Shown: one piece after another, positions 35,560 to 44,796 of the stretch
Layout of the letters: each line of letters begins with the position of its first letter
Numbering within the stretch: position 1 is the stretch's first letter
NCBI GenBank assembly: GCA_019750915.1
Contig: JAIENY010000074.1
Span: 1-56,403 of the forward strand
Length of the DNA: 56,403 bases
Direction: 5' to 3'
Source: Xanthobacteraceae bacterium
GTDB taxonomy: Bacteria > Pseudomonadota > Alphaproteobacteria > Rhizobiales > Xanthobacteraceae
Translations under genes and position numbers: made by a program
The notes under the pieces: model-generated
What the model was told of the DNA's origin: nothing
Database searches by the model: none
The model's input: the letters and a program-made list of their open reading frames with translations, nothing else

Positions 35560-36387
35560 CTAGTTCGAGAGACGTTCTCTCCATGAGAAGAGATGTCGCT
35601 CAAGAGGCTTCAAGACGAACACTTCAAGAATAATCATCAGGGCAACCAGCGTCAGCGTCCATGCAAACACCTGGTCAGTCTGAACAAGATCCGCAGCTTG
35701 CCGCAGCCGATATCCGATGCCACTGCTCGCTCCCAACGTTTCCGCAACGATGCTGACACGCGCACCAAAGCCGAACGCCAGACGCGAACCGGCGAACAGG
35801 GGCGGCAAAATTGTCGGAAGATAGATCTTGCTGAGAACCTGAATCTTCGACATCCGGAACGTTCGCGCCAGCTCGATGAAATCGATATTCACCGTACGGG
35901 TCCCCTGCCAGACATTGGTAAGGATCAATGGCATCGCCGTCATGAACACCACGAATATGGTGCTCCAATTCGACAGCCCGAACCAGATCAACGCGAAAAT
36001 TGCCCAGATCGAAGACGAAACCGTGTTGATCACAACGAGAACCGGTTCGAGGAACTCGCCCAGCAGCTTGCTCGATCCAAGCGCGACGCCCGCAACGGTC
36101 CCGATCACAAGAGCGAACGCAAAGCCGACGGTGATGCGCCAGAAGGTGATACCAAAGTCATTCCAGAACGTCGGAGTACCGATCAGTCCGGTCCAGACCC
36201 TCCACACCCGCGCGGGCCCCGGAAGGATAAAAGCAGAGGCATTAAGAGAGGCGATCTGCCAGATCGTCAGCAGGATAACGAGAAGCAACAGACGCATACA
36301 TATAATGCGCAACCTTCGGTCGGCTGTGGCTCTGCTTTGCTTAGGCAGCATTTTCCGTGCAGCGGGTATGATGGAGGACAACAACAT
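35560..36387 (-). CDS. ABC transporter permease (SsuC/TauC type)
   Basis: 275 residues with about six helices. TFRMSKIQVLSKIYLPTILPPLFAGSRLAFGFG is the coupling EAA loop, and LLLVILLTIWQIASLN is the first helix. A basic N-terminal stretch of about 30 residues precedes it. The start overlaps the ATPase stop by one base (TGATG), so translation is coupled. Confidence 0.88.
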   Translation of the reverse strand: MLLSSIIPAARKMLPKQSRATADRRLRIICMRLLLLVILLTIWQIASLNASAFILPGPARVWRVWTGLIGTPTFWNDFGITFWRITVGFAFALVIGTVAGVALGSSKLLGEFLEPVLVVINTVSSSIWAIFALIWFGLSNWSTIFVVFMTAMPLILTNVWQGTRTVNIDFIELARTFRMSKIQVLSKIYLPTILPPLFAGSRLAFGFGARVSIVAETLGASSGIGYRLRQAADLVQTDQVFAWTLTLVALMIILEVFVLKPLERHLFSWRERLSN

Positions 36388-37136
36388 CAGGCTAGACTAA
36401 GCCGCAACAGACGCACCTCTTCGGCAACGTCCGGTGACAAAGGGTTACGGGGATAGCCGAAGGTGATCGGGCGTGTTTCACGCACCCGGCCCGGCCTTGG
36501 GAAAAGCACAACGATCTTGTCGGCCAGAACAACAGCCTCCTCCACATCGTGGGTGACAAAGATCATCGTCATGCTCTTGAGGGCGGCGATGCGCAGGACT
36601 TCATCATGCATCTGCGAGCGGATCGCCGGATCGAGCTTCGAAAACGGCTCATCCATCAGAAGAATTCGTGGCTCGGTCACAAGGCTTCGCGCAAGGGCCG
36701 CGCGGCTGCGCATGCCGCCGGACAGCTCGTGCGGAAACGCCTCGGCAAAATTCTCGAGACCGACCAGCTCCAGTACGCGCTCAACCCGCTCACGCCGCTC
36801 TTTGCGCGACGTGTTCGCCGCTTCCAGTCCGAAACCGACGTTCTGCGCCGTAGTCCGCCAGGGGAACAGCCGATCGTCCTGGAACATGTAGGTCATGGAT
36901 CGCCAGTCCTTGAATTCAGACGAGCGCACGTCGTTGAGAAAAACCGTACCGCAATCAGGTTCGATCAACCCCGCGATAATGTTGAGCAGCGTACTCTTCC
37001 CGCTTCCCGACGCACCGACCAGAGCGACAATCGAACGCTCCTGCACATCGAAGTCAACGTCGCGTAAGACTTCGAGTTGCTCGCCGTCACGCCGAAGGAA
37101 ACTCTTGCTGATGCGCTGGAGGCGGATAACGCTCAA
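36387..37136 (-). CDS. ABC transporter ATP-binding protein (SsuB/TauB type)
   Basis: 249 residues. Walker A GASGSGKSTLLNI, Q-loop MFQDDRLFPWRTTAQNV, signature LSGGMRSRAALARSL and Walker B ILLMDEPFSKLDPAI are complete. It overlaps the GntR gene by four bases upstream and the permease by one base downstream. Confidence 0.92.
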   Translation of the reverse strand: MSVIRLQRISKSFLRRDGEQLEVLRDVDFDVQERSIVALVGASGSGKSTLLNIIAGLIEPDCGTVFLNDVRSSEFKDWRSMTYMFQDDRLFPWRTTAQNVGFGLEAANTSRKERRERVERVLELVGLENFAEAFPHELSGGMRSRAALARSLVTEPRILLMDEPFSKLDPAIRSQMHDEVLRIAALKSMTMIFVTHDVEEAVVLADKIVVLFPRPGRVRETRPITFGYPRNPLSPDVAEEVRLLRLSLA

Positions 37137-37888
37137 AGCTCGGCTCCCACGAACTCCGCACCTAGCGGTACCAGAGCGGCGGAATCCCGCAGGCTCATGA
37201 TCACCTTCTCCATTACCATTTCGCGGAACGTCTCCACATGGCGGCGCGCCACGATTTCCGCCGCATCGGCGTCACCGGACGAAAGATGTTCGATGAGGAG
37301 GTTGTGATCATTCTCGATATTGGGGCGCACACGCTGAACGCCGAAACCCAAAGCAACCAGACGCGTCATTTCGTCGAGCAAGCCGGACAGGGTCGTGTAG
37401 AGGCGCTTGTTCCCGGCGGCCTCGGCAATCGCCATGTGAAAACTCCGATTGGCCTCGAGAAAAAAATCAATCTGGTTGCCCACGTCGGTCGGAATTCTGA
37501 CACGGCATGCCGTCTCGAGCCGCTCGAGATGCAATCGGTTGACCCGGCCGGCTGCGCCGCGTGCCGCGAGTGGCTCAAGCGCAATGCGCAATGCAAAGAC
37601 CTCGTCGACATCCTTCACAGTAACCGGCGTGACCCGGTAACCGTGACGCGGCATTGAGGACACCAGTCCGGCCTGAATGAGACGCTGCAGAGCGATGCGG
37701 CAGGTCGCCTTGCCAAGCTCGAAACGATCCATCAGCTCGGCCTCGGTGAACCGTGAACCCGGCATGATGCGACAGGAAATGATCTCCCGTCGCAGAAGCT
37801 CGTAGGCCTGATTGCCCTTCAGGGTCGCGCTGGGAATTTGAAGATTTCCCTCGGAGTGCGTCGTGTCTCGTTCAATCAACTTGAACAT
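37133..37888 (-). CDS. GntR-family regulator (FadR/FCD subfamily)
   Basis: 251 residues. The winged helix is at about 25-90 (AYELLRREIISCRIMPGSRFTEAELMDRFELGKATCRIALQRLIQAGL) and the all-helical FCD domain at about 100-235 (VDEVFALRIALEPLAARGAAGR, NHDLLIEHLSSGDADAAEIVARRHVE), whose His/Asp residues often bind metal and a carboxylate effector. As first gene of the ten-gene operon it is probably an autoregulated control element responding to the imported acid. Confidence 0.9.
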   Translation of the reverse strand: MFKLIERDTTHSEGNLQIPSATLKGNQAYELLRREIISCRIMPGSRFTEAELMDRFELGKATCRIALQRLIQAGLVSSMPRHGYRVTPVTVKDVDEVFALRIALEPLAARGAAGRVNRLHLERLETACRVRIPTDVGNQIDFFLEANRSFHMAIAEAAGNKRLYTTLSGLLDEMTRLVALGFGVQRVRPNIENDHNLLIEHLSSGDADAAEIVARRHVETFREMVMEKVIMSLRDSAALVPLGAEFVGAEL

Positions 37889-37982
37889 CCTTCGATCAGC
37901 TGGTGAACAGCCTACGAAGCTACCGAAAGCACCTCAAGAGCAAAGGTTTGCCACCGTAAACAAAGAAATATGGTGCTATATC

Positions 37983-38001
37983 AATGGGATGAAATGGGAT
38001 G
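37983..38001. repeat. Tandem AATGGGATG direct repeat upstream of the GntR gene
   Basis: AATGGGATG occurs at 37983-37991 and 37993-38001 with one base between them, about 95 bases before the GntR start. The position fits a regulator site for the 37888-27970 operon, although FCD regulators normally use inverted rather than direct repeats. Confidence 0.35.
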
Positions 38002-38125
38002 ATCAAATCGCAAGCAGGCGGCGCGACAGATAAAAGCAGCTGCGCCCACCGGTTCGCAGCGCCCCTGCCAGCAGGCCGCGACCGCTTCGGGAGGTTCAGG
38101 CGGTGATCTCAAACCCTGAATCCCC

Positions 38126-38272
38126 TTATGCGATCATTCCCGCGGCCGTCATCGACAAGCGGATGAGGACTGCGACACCCCCAAGCGCGACCACGCTCAG
38201 TGTCCAGAGCAAAACGAGCCATCCGACACGGCGAAGCCATGACGGGCGCGCTGAAACCGGCCCCGCATCCAT
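38126..38272 (-). CDS. DUF2474-type small membrane protein of the cytochrome bd (CIO-type) operon
   Basis: 48 residues from ATG at 38272, with GAGGGA eight bases upstream; the start overlaps the cydB stop (TGATG). The peptide has PSWLRRVGWLVLLWTLSVVA, then GVAVLIRLSMTAAG: one transmembrane helix with basic residues before it, the known shape of the small CydX/DUF2474 subunit that stabilises bd oxidases. The gene looks intact although the two large subunits before it are deleted, so it should have no partner here. Confidence 0.78.
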   Translation of the reverse strand: MDAGPVSARPSWLRRVGWLVLLWTLSVVALGGVAVLIRLSMTAAGMIA

Positions 38273-38412
38273 CAATGATATCCCTCACCCGGCTTCACCT
38301 TGCCGCGGAAGACGTAATAAGACCACGCCGTATACGTGAGGATAAAGGGAATGACGAAGAGCGCGCCAACCAGCGCAAACCCCATGCTCTCCGGAGGTGA
38401 GGCTGCCGCACG
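38272..38412 (-). pseudogene. cydB: 3' remnant of cydB (cytochrome bd oxidase subunit II)
   Basis: About 45 codons survive: RAAASPPESMGFALVGALF followed by VIPFILTYTAWSYYVFRGK and VKPGEGYH, then stop. This is the last helix and C-terminal tail of CydB-type proteins. Upstream of about 38412 the sequence no longer reads as CydB and instead becomes the first codons of cydA in another frame. About 290 N-terminal residues are missing. It cannot make a functional subunit. Confidence 0.85.
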
Positions 38413-38417
38413 GCCCG

Positions 38418-38489
38418 GAAAATGATATGAAATGAAATGGTGAACCCGAATTGAATTCGAGCGAATTCAAGAGCCGTCAAGCCAAACAT
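38418..38489 (-). pseudogene. cydA: 5' remnant of cydA (cytochrome bd oxidase subunit I)
   Basis: ATG at 38489 begins MFGLTALEFARIQFGFTISF followed by HIIF, matching the first helix of CydA, which carries a haem-ligand His near residue 20. After about 24 codons the frame continues into cydB-derived DNA out of frame (RAVRQPHLRRAWGLRWLA). So an internal deletion has joined the start of cydA to the end of cydB. A whole cydAB operon would need about 2.5 kb more. Confidence 0.85.
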
Positions 38490-38601
38490 TCGCGAAGCCC
38501 CGATGAGCGAGGTTTAGCGTTCAAGCCTTAGCGGATCGGACATGAGTCTAACTTCATACTCTTTGATTATAGCCTACAGGCGCCGGACCGGACCGCAAGC
38601 A

Positions 38602-38624
38602 GGACATCCTGTCCAAGGATGTCC
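38602..38624. repeat. Nine-base-arm hairpin
   Basis: GGACATCCT (38602-38610) and AGGATGTCC (38616-38624) are perfect reverse complements with a five-base loop. No T-run follows on either strand. It may be an extragenic palindrome or insulate the divergent units. Confidence 0.5.
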
Positions 38625-38857
38625 GAAGGCCATGAATATCGCGATCCAACCTGATTAGCTGTGCGCGAGATGCAACCGGCGGCGATTCGCGTCCAATACC
38701 GGGCACCTTGGAGACTGTTTCTGTAAAGAGGCCCCAGCGCGCCTCATGGCACGCCGCACTCCGATTTCAGCTCGCGCAGAAGATTTTCACGGCGATCTGA
38801 CAGCAAGACTGTCGTAGTCGAGAAGTGTTGATCCCGGCCGTGGTATTGGCGCGGTTA

Positions 38858-38881
38858 GATATGTTCTTATCAGAACAAATC
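38858..38881. promoter_or_regulatory. Inverted repeat upstream of the formate dehydrogenase operon (operator candidate)
   Basis: TGTTCT (38862-38867), TATC spacer, AGAACA (38872-38877), extended by GAT at 38858 and ATC at 38881 with one mismatched pair. It sits about 70 bases before the fdhA start codon. It does not match the FixK/FNR consensus TTGAT-N4-ATCAA, so a different dimeric regulator is expected. Confidence 0.5.
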
Positions 38882-38951
38882 TGGTTTATTATCGTTCTAA
38901 AGTCAGGTCTGCGTGGTTGCTCACCCGCAGAAGGTTCACAGGAGTGTGGCG

Positions 38952-41900
38952 ATGGACCTAAGTCGTCGTGGTTTTATAAAACTTACCGGCGCCGGACTCG
39001 CGGCTTCCGGTATTGGGGCACTTGGCTTTGGGTACACTAGTGAGGCGCTCGCTGCGGATGTCCGACCCTACAAACTGGCGGCGACGACCGAAACGCGAAA
39101 CACTTGCACCTATTGCTCGGTCGCCTGCGGCATTCTGATTTACAGCATGGGTGACCGTGCCAAGAATGCGCGATCCAACATCGTTCACATCGAGGGCGAT
39201 CCGGATCATCCGGTCAACCGTGGAACGCTCTGTCCGAAAGGTTCAGCCCTCCTCGATGTCGTGCATGCACCGACCCGCCTGACCGCACCACGTTACCGTG
39301 CCCCCGGCAGCAACGAGTTCAAGGAAGTTAGCTGGGATTTCGCGATCGATCGCATCGCGCGGTTGATGAAGGATGATCGCGATAAAAACTTCATCGCGAA
39401 AAACAAGGACGGGGCGACCGTCAACCGATGGCTCAGTACAGGCATGCTAGCCGCATCGGCGTCTTCCAGCGAAACGTCATATTTGACATGGAAGGTCGCA
39501 CGCTCGCTGGGAATGGTAGTCTTCGACAATCAGGCTCGCGTCTGACACGGACCGACGGTGGCCAGTTTGGCCCCATCATTCGGTCGCGGTGCAATGACCA
39601 ACACTTGGCAAGACATCAGGAATGCCAACGTGGTCATCGTGATGGGCGGCAATGCAGCCGAAGCTCATCCTTGCGGATTTAAGTGGGTCATCGAAGCCAA
39701 GATCGAGAACGGCGCCAAGCTGGTGGTGGTCGATCCGCGTTTCACCCGCACGGCGTCGGTCGCTGACCTGTACGCACCGATCAGGCCCGGCACCGATATT
39801 GCGTTCCTGAATGGACTAATCCGCTATCTGCTCGAGAAAGATAAAATCCAGCACGAGTATGTGAAGCATTACACGAACGCAGCGTTGATCGTGAAGGACG
39901 GATTCGGCTTCGAGGACGGCCTGTTCAGCGGTTACAACGAGGATAAGAAGACTTACGACAAGTCGAGCTGGGATTTTGAACTCGACGAGCAGGGTTTTGC
40001 AAAAATCGACGAGACGATGCAGGATCCGCGCTGCGTCATCAATCTGCTGCGCAAGCATGTCGACCGTTACTCGCCCGAGATGGTGTCGCGCATCTGCGGA
40101 ACGCCGCAGGACAAATTGATGCAGGTCTATGACCTGATCGCCACGACGTCTGTTCCAGACAAGGCTATGACAAGCCTCTTCGCACTCGGCTGGACCCAGC
40201 ATTCAGTCGGCTCGCAAAACATCCGCACCATGGCGATGGTGCAATTGCTGCTTGGCAATATCGGTGTGGCGGGCGGCGGCATGAACGCCCTGCGCGGCCA
40301 CTCCAATATTCAGGGCCTTACCGACGTGGGCCTGCTGTCGAACCTGATGCCGGGCTACCTGACGCTGCCGAACGACAAGGAGGACTCGCTCGACACCTAT
40401 ATGGTGACGAAGCAGAACAAGCCGTTGCGTCCGGGCCAGATCAGCTATTGGCAGAATTATCGCAAGTTCTTCGTCAGCTTCCAGAAGGCGATGTTCGGGG
40501 CGGCAGCCACGGCCGACAACAACTGGGCTTATGATTGGCTGCCCAAGCTCGACATCCCGCTTTACGACATCATCAAGGCCTTCGAGATGATGGCGAACGG
40601 CGAGATGAACGGATACATCTGCCAGGGCTTCAATCCGATGCAGGCTTTCCCGGATCGCGGCAAGATTCGCCGCGGTCTCAGCAAGCTGAAATTCCTTGTT
40701 ACGATGGATCCGCTGGACACCGAGACATCCCGGTTCTGGCAGAATTTCGGGCCGCAGAACCCATCCGATCCTTCGAAGATCCAGACTGAAGTGTTCCAGT
40801 TGCCGACAACTTGCTTTGCCGAGGAGAACGGCTCGCTGGTCAATTCGGCCCGCTGGTTGCAGTGGCACTGGAAAGCGGCCGATGCTCCAGGCGCGGCTAA
40901 GTCCGACATCTGGATCATGAGTGCCATTTTCCACAAGATGAAGGAGCTCTATCGCAAGGAGGGCGGCGCCCTGCCCGATCCGCTTCTGAACGTGACTTGG
41001 AACTACACCGATCCGCGGGAGCCAAATCCCGAAGAGATCGCTAAAGACATGAACGGCCGGGCGTTGGCCGATCTGAAGGACGCGACAGGCGCGGTGACGC
41101 TGCAAGCTGGTAAATTGCTCGACGGATTCGCGCAATTGCGCGACGACGGCACGACCTCCTGCGGCTGCTGGATTTTCTCTGGCTGCTACACCGAAAAGGG
41201 CAACCAGATGGCGCGGCGCGACGCCACCGATCCGCGCGAGCAAGGTATTGCACCAAACTGGGCTTGGGCGTGGCCGGCGAACCGGCGAATTCTATATAAC
41301 CGCGCCAGCGCCGACCTCGAAGGCAAAGCGTGGAATCCCAAGAAGCCGATCATCGAATGGAACGGTAGCCGGTGGACTGGCATCGACGTGCCCGACTACA
41401 CACCGACCACAAAGCCCTCCGACGGCGTCGGTCCTTTCATCATGAATGCGGAAGGTACCGGTCGTCTGTTCGCACGCGCGCTGATGGTGGAAGGCCCCTT
41501 CCCCGAGCACTACGAGCCACTGGAATCCCCGATTGCGAACCCTCTTCACCCGAAGGTCAGCACGAACCCGATGGCGCGCATATTCTCCGATGACCGGAAG
41601 GATTTCGGCAACACTTCGGAATTCCCGTACGTCGGCACCACCTACCGCCTGACAGAGCACTTCCACTTCTGGACCAAGCACGCCCTGATCAACGCGATCC
41701 TTCAGCCTGAAGAGTTCGTCGAAGTCGGTGAAGTTCTTGCCAAGGAAAAAGGTATCGAACAGGGCGGTTGGGTTCGCGTTTCGTCCAAACGCGGTTTCAT
41801 CATCTGCAAGGCCTATGTGACCAAACGTATCAAGCCGCTGACAGTCGACGGAAAGCCAACCCATGTGATCGGCGTGCCGCTGCATTGGGGCTTCACCGGC

Positions 41901-42023
41901 CAGGCCCGCAAGGGATTTGGTGCCAATACACTGACGCCGTCGGTGGGTGACGCCAACACGCAGACGCCGGAGTATAAGGCGTTCCTGGTCAATATTGAAA
42001 AGGCCAGTGGCCCCGCCGTCTGA
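38952..42023 (+). CDS. fdhA: Formate dehydrogenase-N type alpha subunit, selenocysteine-containing
   Basis: 1023 residues if TGA at 39543-39545 is read as selenocysteine (residue 198). Start ATG 38952 has AGGAG upstream and begins a Tat signal ([20 protein letters not shown]), so the enzyme is exported folded to the periplasm. The [4Fe-4S] motif is CTYCSVACG with a later Cys in GTLCPKG. The sequence around the TGA, [24 protein letters not shown], matches the Sec site of FdnG/FdoG. Moco-binding motifs include [18 protein letters not shown] and the C-terminal [15 protein letters not shown] region. It oxidises formate to CO2 and passes electrons to FdhB and then FdhC. First gene of the fdhABC-fdhE operon. 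Confidence 0.95.
39543..39585 (+). promoter_or_regulatory. SECIS element with selenocysteine TGA codon in fdhA
   Basis: Directly after TGA the RNA can fold. The outer stem is GACCGA (39550-39555) with TCGGTC (39580-39585). The apical stem is GG-T-GGCC (39557-39563) with GGCC-CC (39569-39574), a bulged T at 39559 and the loop AGTTT. The bulged U close to an apical loop is the SelB-recognised feature in bacterial SECIS hairpins. selA, selB, tRNA-Sec and selD within 10 kb support function. Confidence 0.85.
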
Positions 42024-42034
42024 AGGAGCGAACA

Positions 42035-42982
42035 ATGTCCGACTTACAGTATCAGGACTACATTCGTCGCTCTGCGACGACGCTGACACCTCCCAAAGCT
42101 CGTGGGTACGAGCAGGAGGTCGCCAAACTCATCGATGTCTCCCGCTGCATCGGCTGCAAGGCATGTCAGGCCGCCTGCATGGAGTGGAATAACCTGCGCC
42201 CTGAAATCGGTCACTTTGAAGGTTCCTACGAGAACCCGATGGATTTGAGCCCTGAAGTCTGGACTCTGATGAAGTTCGACGAATGGGACAACGACAAAGG
42301 CGATCTGGAGTGGCTGATCCGCAAGGACGGCTGCATGCATTGCGCCGATCCGGGCTGCCTCAAGGCATGCCCATCCCCCGGCGCGATTGTCCAGTATGGC
42401 AACGGCATCGTCGACTTCGTCAGCGACGCCTGCATCGGCTGCGGCTATTGCGTCAAAGGTTGTCCCTTCAATATTCCCCGGATCAGCAAGACGGATCACA
42501 AGGCCTACAAGTGCACGCTGTGCTCGGACCGTGTCAGTGTCGGTCTTGAGCCTGCTTGCGTGAAGGCTTGTCCAACGGGCGCAATCATGTTTGGCACCAA
42601 GGAAGCCATGACGGATTGGGCTGGCGAGCGTGTCGAGGAGCTGAAATCGCGCGGCTTCAAAGACGCCGGTCTGTACGATCCTCCAGGCGTCAGCGGCACC
42701 CACGTGATGTATGTCCTGCATCATGCGGACAAGCCCGAAATCTACTCGGGGCTTCCCAAGAACCCGCAGATCAGCGACTTCGTCGGCTTCTGGAAGGGCA
42801 TGATCAAGCCGGTCGCGCTGGCCGGTATCGCATTCACCGCATTGGCCGGTTTTTTCCATTGGATTACCGCCGGGCCGAACGAGGTGCGGCCGGAGGATGA
42901 AGCAGAAGCTGACAGACTGATGCGTTCGGCGAAGCCCAAGGCCGACAAGACGATGAACTCGGCCGCCGCGGGAGGAGAGTGA
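42035..42982 (+). CDS. fdhB: Formate dehydrogenase-N type beta subunit (four [4Fe-4S] clusters)
   Basis: 315 residues. Four cysteine groups: [46 protein letters not shown] and [22 protein letters not shown] single C-terminal helix ([20 protein letters not shown]) anchors it to the inner membrane. It carries electrons from FdhA to the cytochrome FdhC. It starts 11 bases after fdhA and its stop overlaps the fdhC start by one base. Confidence 0.95.
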   Translation: MSDLQYQDYIRRSATTLTPPKARGYEQEVAKLIDVSRCIGCKACQAACMEWNNLRPEIGHFEGSYENPMDLSPEVWTLMKFDEWDNDKGDLEWLIRKDGCMHCADPGCLKACPSPGAIVQYGNGIVDFVSDACIGCGYCVKGCPFNIPRISKTDHKAYKCTLCSDRVSVGLEPACVKACPTGAIMFGTKEAMTDWAGERVEELKSRGFKDAGLYDPPGVSGTHVMYVLHHADKPEIYSGLPKNPQISDFVGFWKGMIKPVALAGIAFTALAGFFHWITAGPNEVRPEDEAEADRLMRSAKPKADKTMNSAAAGGE

Positions 42983-43632
42983 TGAGCTATCCAAAGGGCA
43001 CGTTCGTTCGTTATTCAACCGCGAGCCGGATCAATCACTGGATCACCGGCATCTTTTTCGTCCTGCTGGTGCTGTCCGGCCTGGCGATGTTCGACCCGCT
43101 GATGTTCTGGCTCAGCAACCTGTTCGGCGGCGGTCAGTGGACCCGCGCTTCGCACCCTTGGTTCGGCGTCGTCCTGTTCGTCAGCTATATGGGAATGATT
43201 CTCCAGTTCTGGCGCGATGAAATGTGGTCCCGCGAAGACTTCGCGTGGCTGCGTTCGATCGACCGCGTCATCGTAAACGAGGAAGAAGGCGTTCCCGAAG
43301 TTCCACGCTTCAATGCCGGGCAGAAACTCGTATTCTGGGCCATGGCGCTGTTGGTGCCGGTGCTCTTCTTCTCTGGCCTTCTGATCTGGGAGGTCTATTT
43401 CGGCTCCTCGACCACGATCGAAACCCAGCGCATTGCCCTGCTCGTTCATAGTCTCGCGGCGATCGGCGCGATCATCATTTGGATCACGCATGTCTATGCA
43501 GGCATCTGGATCAGAGGCTCGGTCCGCGCCATGACGCAGGGTTACGTGACCCCCGGATGGGCCTTTCGGCATCATCGCAAATGGTTTCGCCGTCTGGTAG
43601 ACACCGGATCGCAAGGGCCTGTGCCCAAGTGA
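42982..43632 (+). CDS. fdhC: Formate dehydrogenase-N type gamma subunit (cytochrome b556)
   Basis: 216 residues from ATG at 42982, preceded by GGAGGAG and overlapping the fdhB stop. Four helices; haem-ligand histidines lie in RINHWITGIFF, in RASHPWFGVV and near LLVHSLAAIGAIIIWITHVYAG. This is the FdnI/FdoI family, which passes formate electrons to quinone. Confidence 0.93.
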   Translation: MSYPKGTFVRYSTASRINHWITGIFFVLLVLSGLAMFDPLMFWLSNLFGGGQWTRASHPWFGVVLFVSYMGMILQFWRDEMWSREDFAWLRSIDRVIVNEEEGVPEVPRFNAGQKLVFWAMALLVPVLFFSGLLIWEVYFGSSTTIETQRIALLVHSLAAIGAIIIWITHVYAGIWIRGSVRAMTQGYVTPGWAFRHHRKWFRRLVDTGSQGPVPK

Positions 43633-43698
43633 TGGCTTCAGCGATGGCTCGAGCGCGGGTCATGGTCCATGAGACGCTGAAGCAATGAAGGAAAGCTT

Positions 43699-44625
43699 GT
43701 GAGGCAAGGCGAAATCGCACCACAGGGCAAGTGGGAAGGTGTACTCGGCGGCGTCAAGGCGCCGGAGCCGATTGTGCTGCCGGATCCCGCGAGGCGGTTC
43801 GCGAATACTGCCGCCCGGCTCGATGCGCTGGCGGAGGGGCATCCGATGAAGGACTGGCTGCGCTTCATGGCGCAGTTCGCCTCGGCGCAGCATGCGGCGG
43901 CTACAGACCAACCGGTACCGCAGCCACTCGGCCTGTCCGTCGTGAAGCAAGCCGTCGAGGGTCACATGCCGCCGCTCTCGGCGGACGGCCACCGCCGCGA
44001 AGTGGTCTGGCGCGACGGGTTGACCGCGCTGCTTGACCATTTCGACAAAGCCTCGGTACCTCCGCAAGCGGTTGCCGTGATGAGCGATCTTCGCGCCAGA
44101 GATCCGGCCGCCATCGAGAAGCTCGCCGACGCATTCCTGCACGGCCGGATTGAAGTGAGCGAAGCGGGCTGCGCGCTTTACGTCGCGGGAGCACTCCAGG
44201 TTCATTTCACGCGCATGGCGGCGAGCCTGCCCGTTGCGTCGCTTCGATTGCTTGATCAGCGCGGCCTCTGCCCCTGCTGCGGTTCCACGCCGAGCGCCGG
44301 GCTCGTCATGGCCTCGGGACATACTCCCGGTGCCCGCTATCTGCATTGCTCGTTATGCTCGAGCGCGTGGAATCACGTTCGCGCAGTCTGCATCACCTGC
44401 GGCGAGTCGCGCTCCATCAAACTTGAAGGCATCGAAGGCGACAACGGCGTGGTCAAGGCAGAGACCTGCAACGAGTGCCACACCTACGCAAAGATGATCT
44501 ACCAAAAACAAGACATGAAGGCGGATCTTTACGCCGATGATCTCGCAACCCTCGCCCTGGATTTTCTGGTCGGCGAAGCAGGCTGGTCGCGCCATGCCCC
44601 TAACCCGCTGCTCCTGACGGGATAG
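43699..44625 (+). CDS. fdhE: Formate dehydrogenase accessory protein FdhE
   Basis: 308 residues from GTG at 43699 (AAGGAAAG upstream). C-terminal half with four CxxC rubredoxin-like pairs: CPCCGSTPSAG, CSLCSSAW, CITCGES and CNECHTYAK, the known iron-binding signature of FdhE. The protein helps the cytoplasmic maturation of Tat-exported formate dehydrogenases. 66 bases after fdhC, same operon. Confidence 0.95.
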   Translation: MRQGEIAPQGKWEGVLGGVKAPEPIVLPDPARRFANTAARLDALAEGHPMKDWLRFMAQFASAQHAAATDQPVPQPLGLSVVKQAVEGHMPPLSADGHRREVVWRDGLTALLDHFDKASVPPQAVAVMSDLRARDPAAIEKLADAFLHGRIEVSEAGCALYVAGALQVHFTRMAASLPVASLRLLDQRGLCPCCGSTPSAGLVMASGHTPGARYLHCSLCSSAWNHVRAVCITCGESRSIKLEGIEGDNGVVKAETCNECHTYAKMIYQKQDMKADLYADDLATLALDFLVGEAGWSRHAPNPLLLTG

Positions 44626-44655
44626 TTCAGACGGCATGACTGCCTTCAGCCCGAC

Positions 44656-44673
44656 GCGAGATTGAAATCTCGC
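44656..44673. repeat. Perfect eight-base-arm inverted repeat between fdhE and selD
   Basis: GCGAGATT and AATCTCGC flank the two bases GA in the 171-base fdhE-selD gap. A two-base loop makes a hairpin terminator unlikely and no T-run follows; a small operator or a cruciform-like site fits better. Confidence 0.4.
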
Positions 44674-44796
44674 CTATTGAAACATCTCCCGTCACTATCA
44701 ATTGACGTGGCGATACGCTAATTCATCTCGAAGATTTATCGTAATTGACAGCGGTTATTCTTCGCCGGTTTTCGCGTAAACGGAGAAAATTTTTCC

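Larger units (their letters stand above)
38490..38951. other. Promoter-bearing region between cydA remnant and fdhA
   Basis: 462 bases between divergent genes, with no convincing gene on either strand. It contains a strong hairpin at 38602-38624 and an extended inverted repeat at 38858-38881. The right part should hold the fdh operon promoter. Confidence 0.6.

Noticed and set aside
38952..39545. fdhA looks like two genes or a frameshifted gene because of an in-frame TGA at 39543
   Set aside because: The flanking residues match the Sec site of formate dehydrogenase-N, a SECIS hairpin follows, and selA, selB, selC and selD are adjacent; the TGA is read as selenocysteine.
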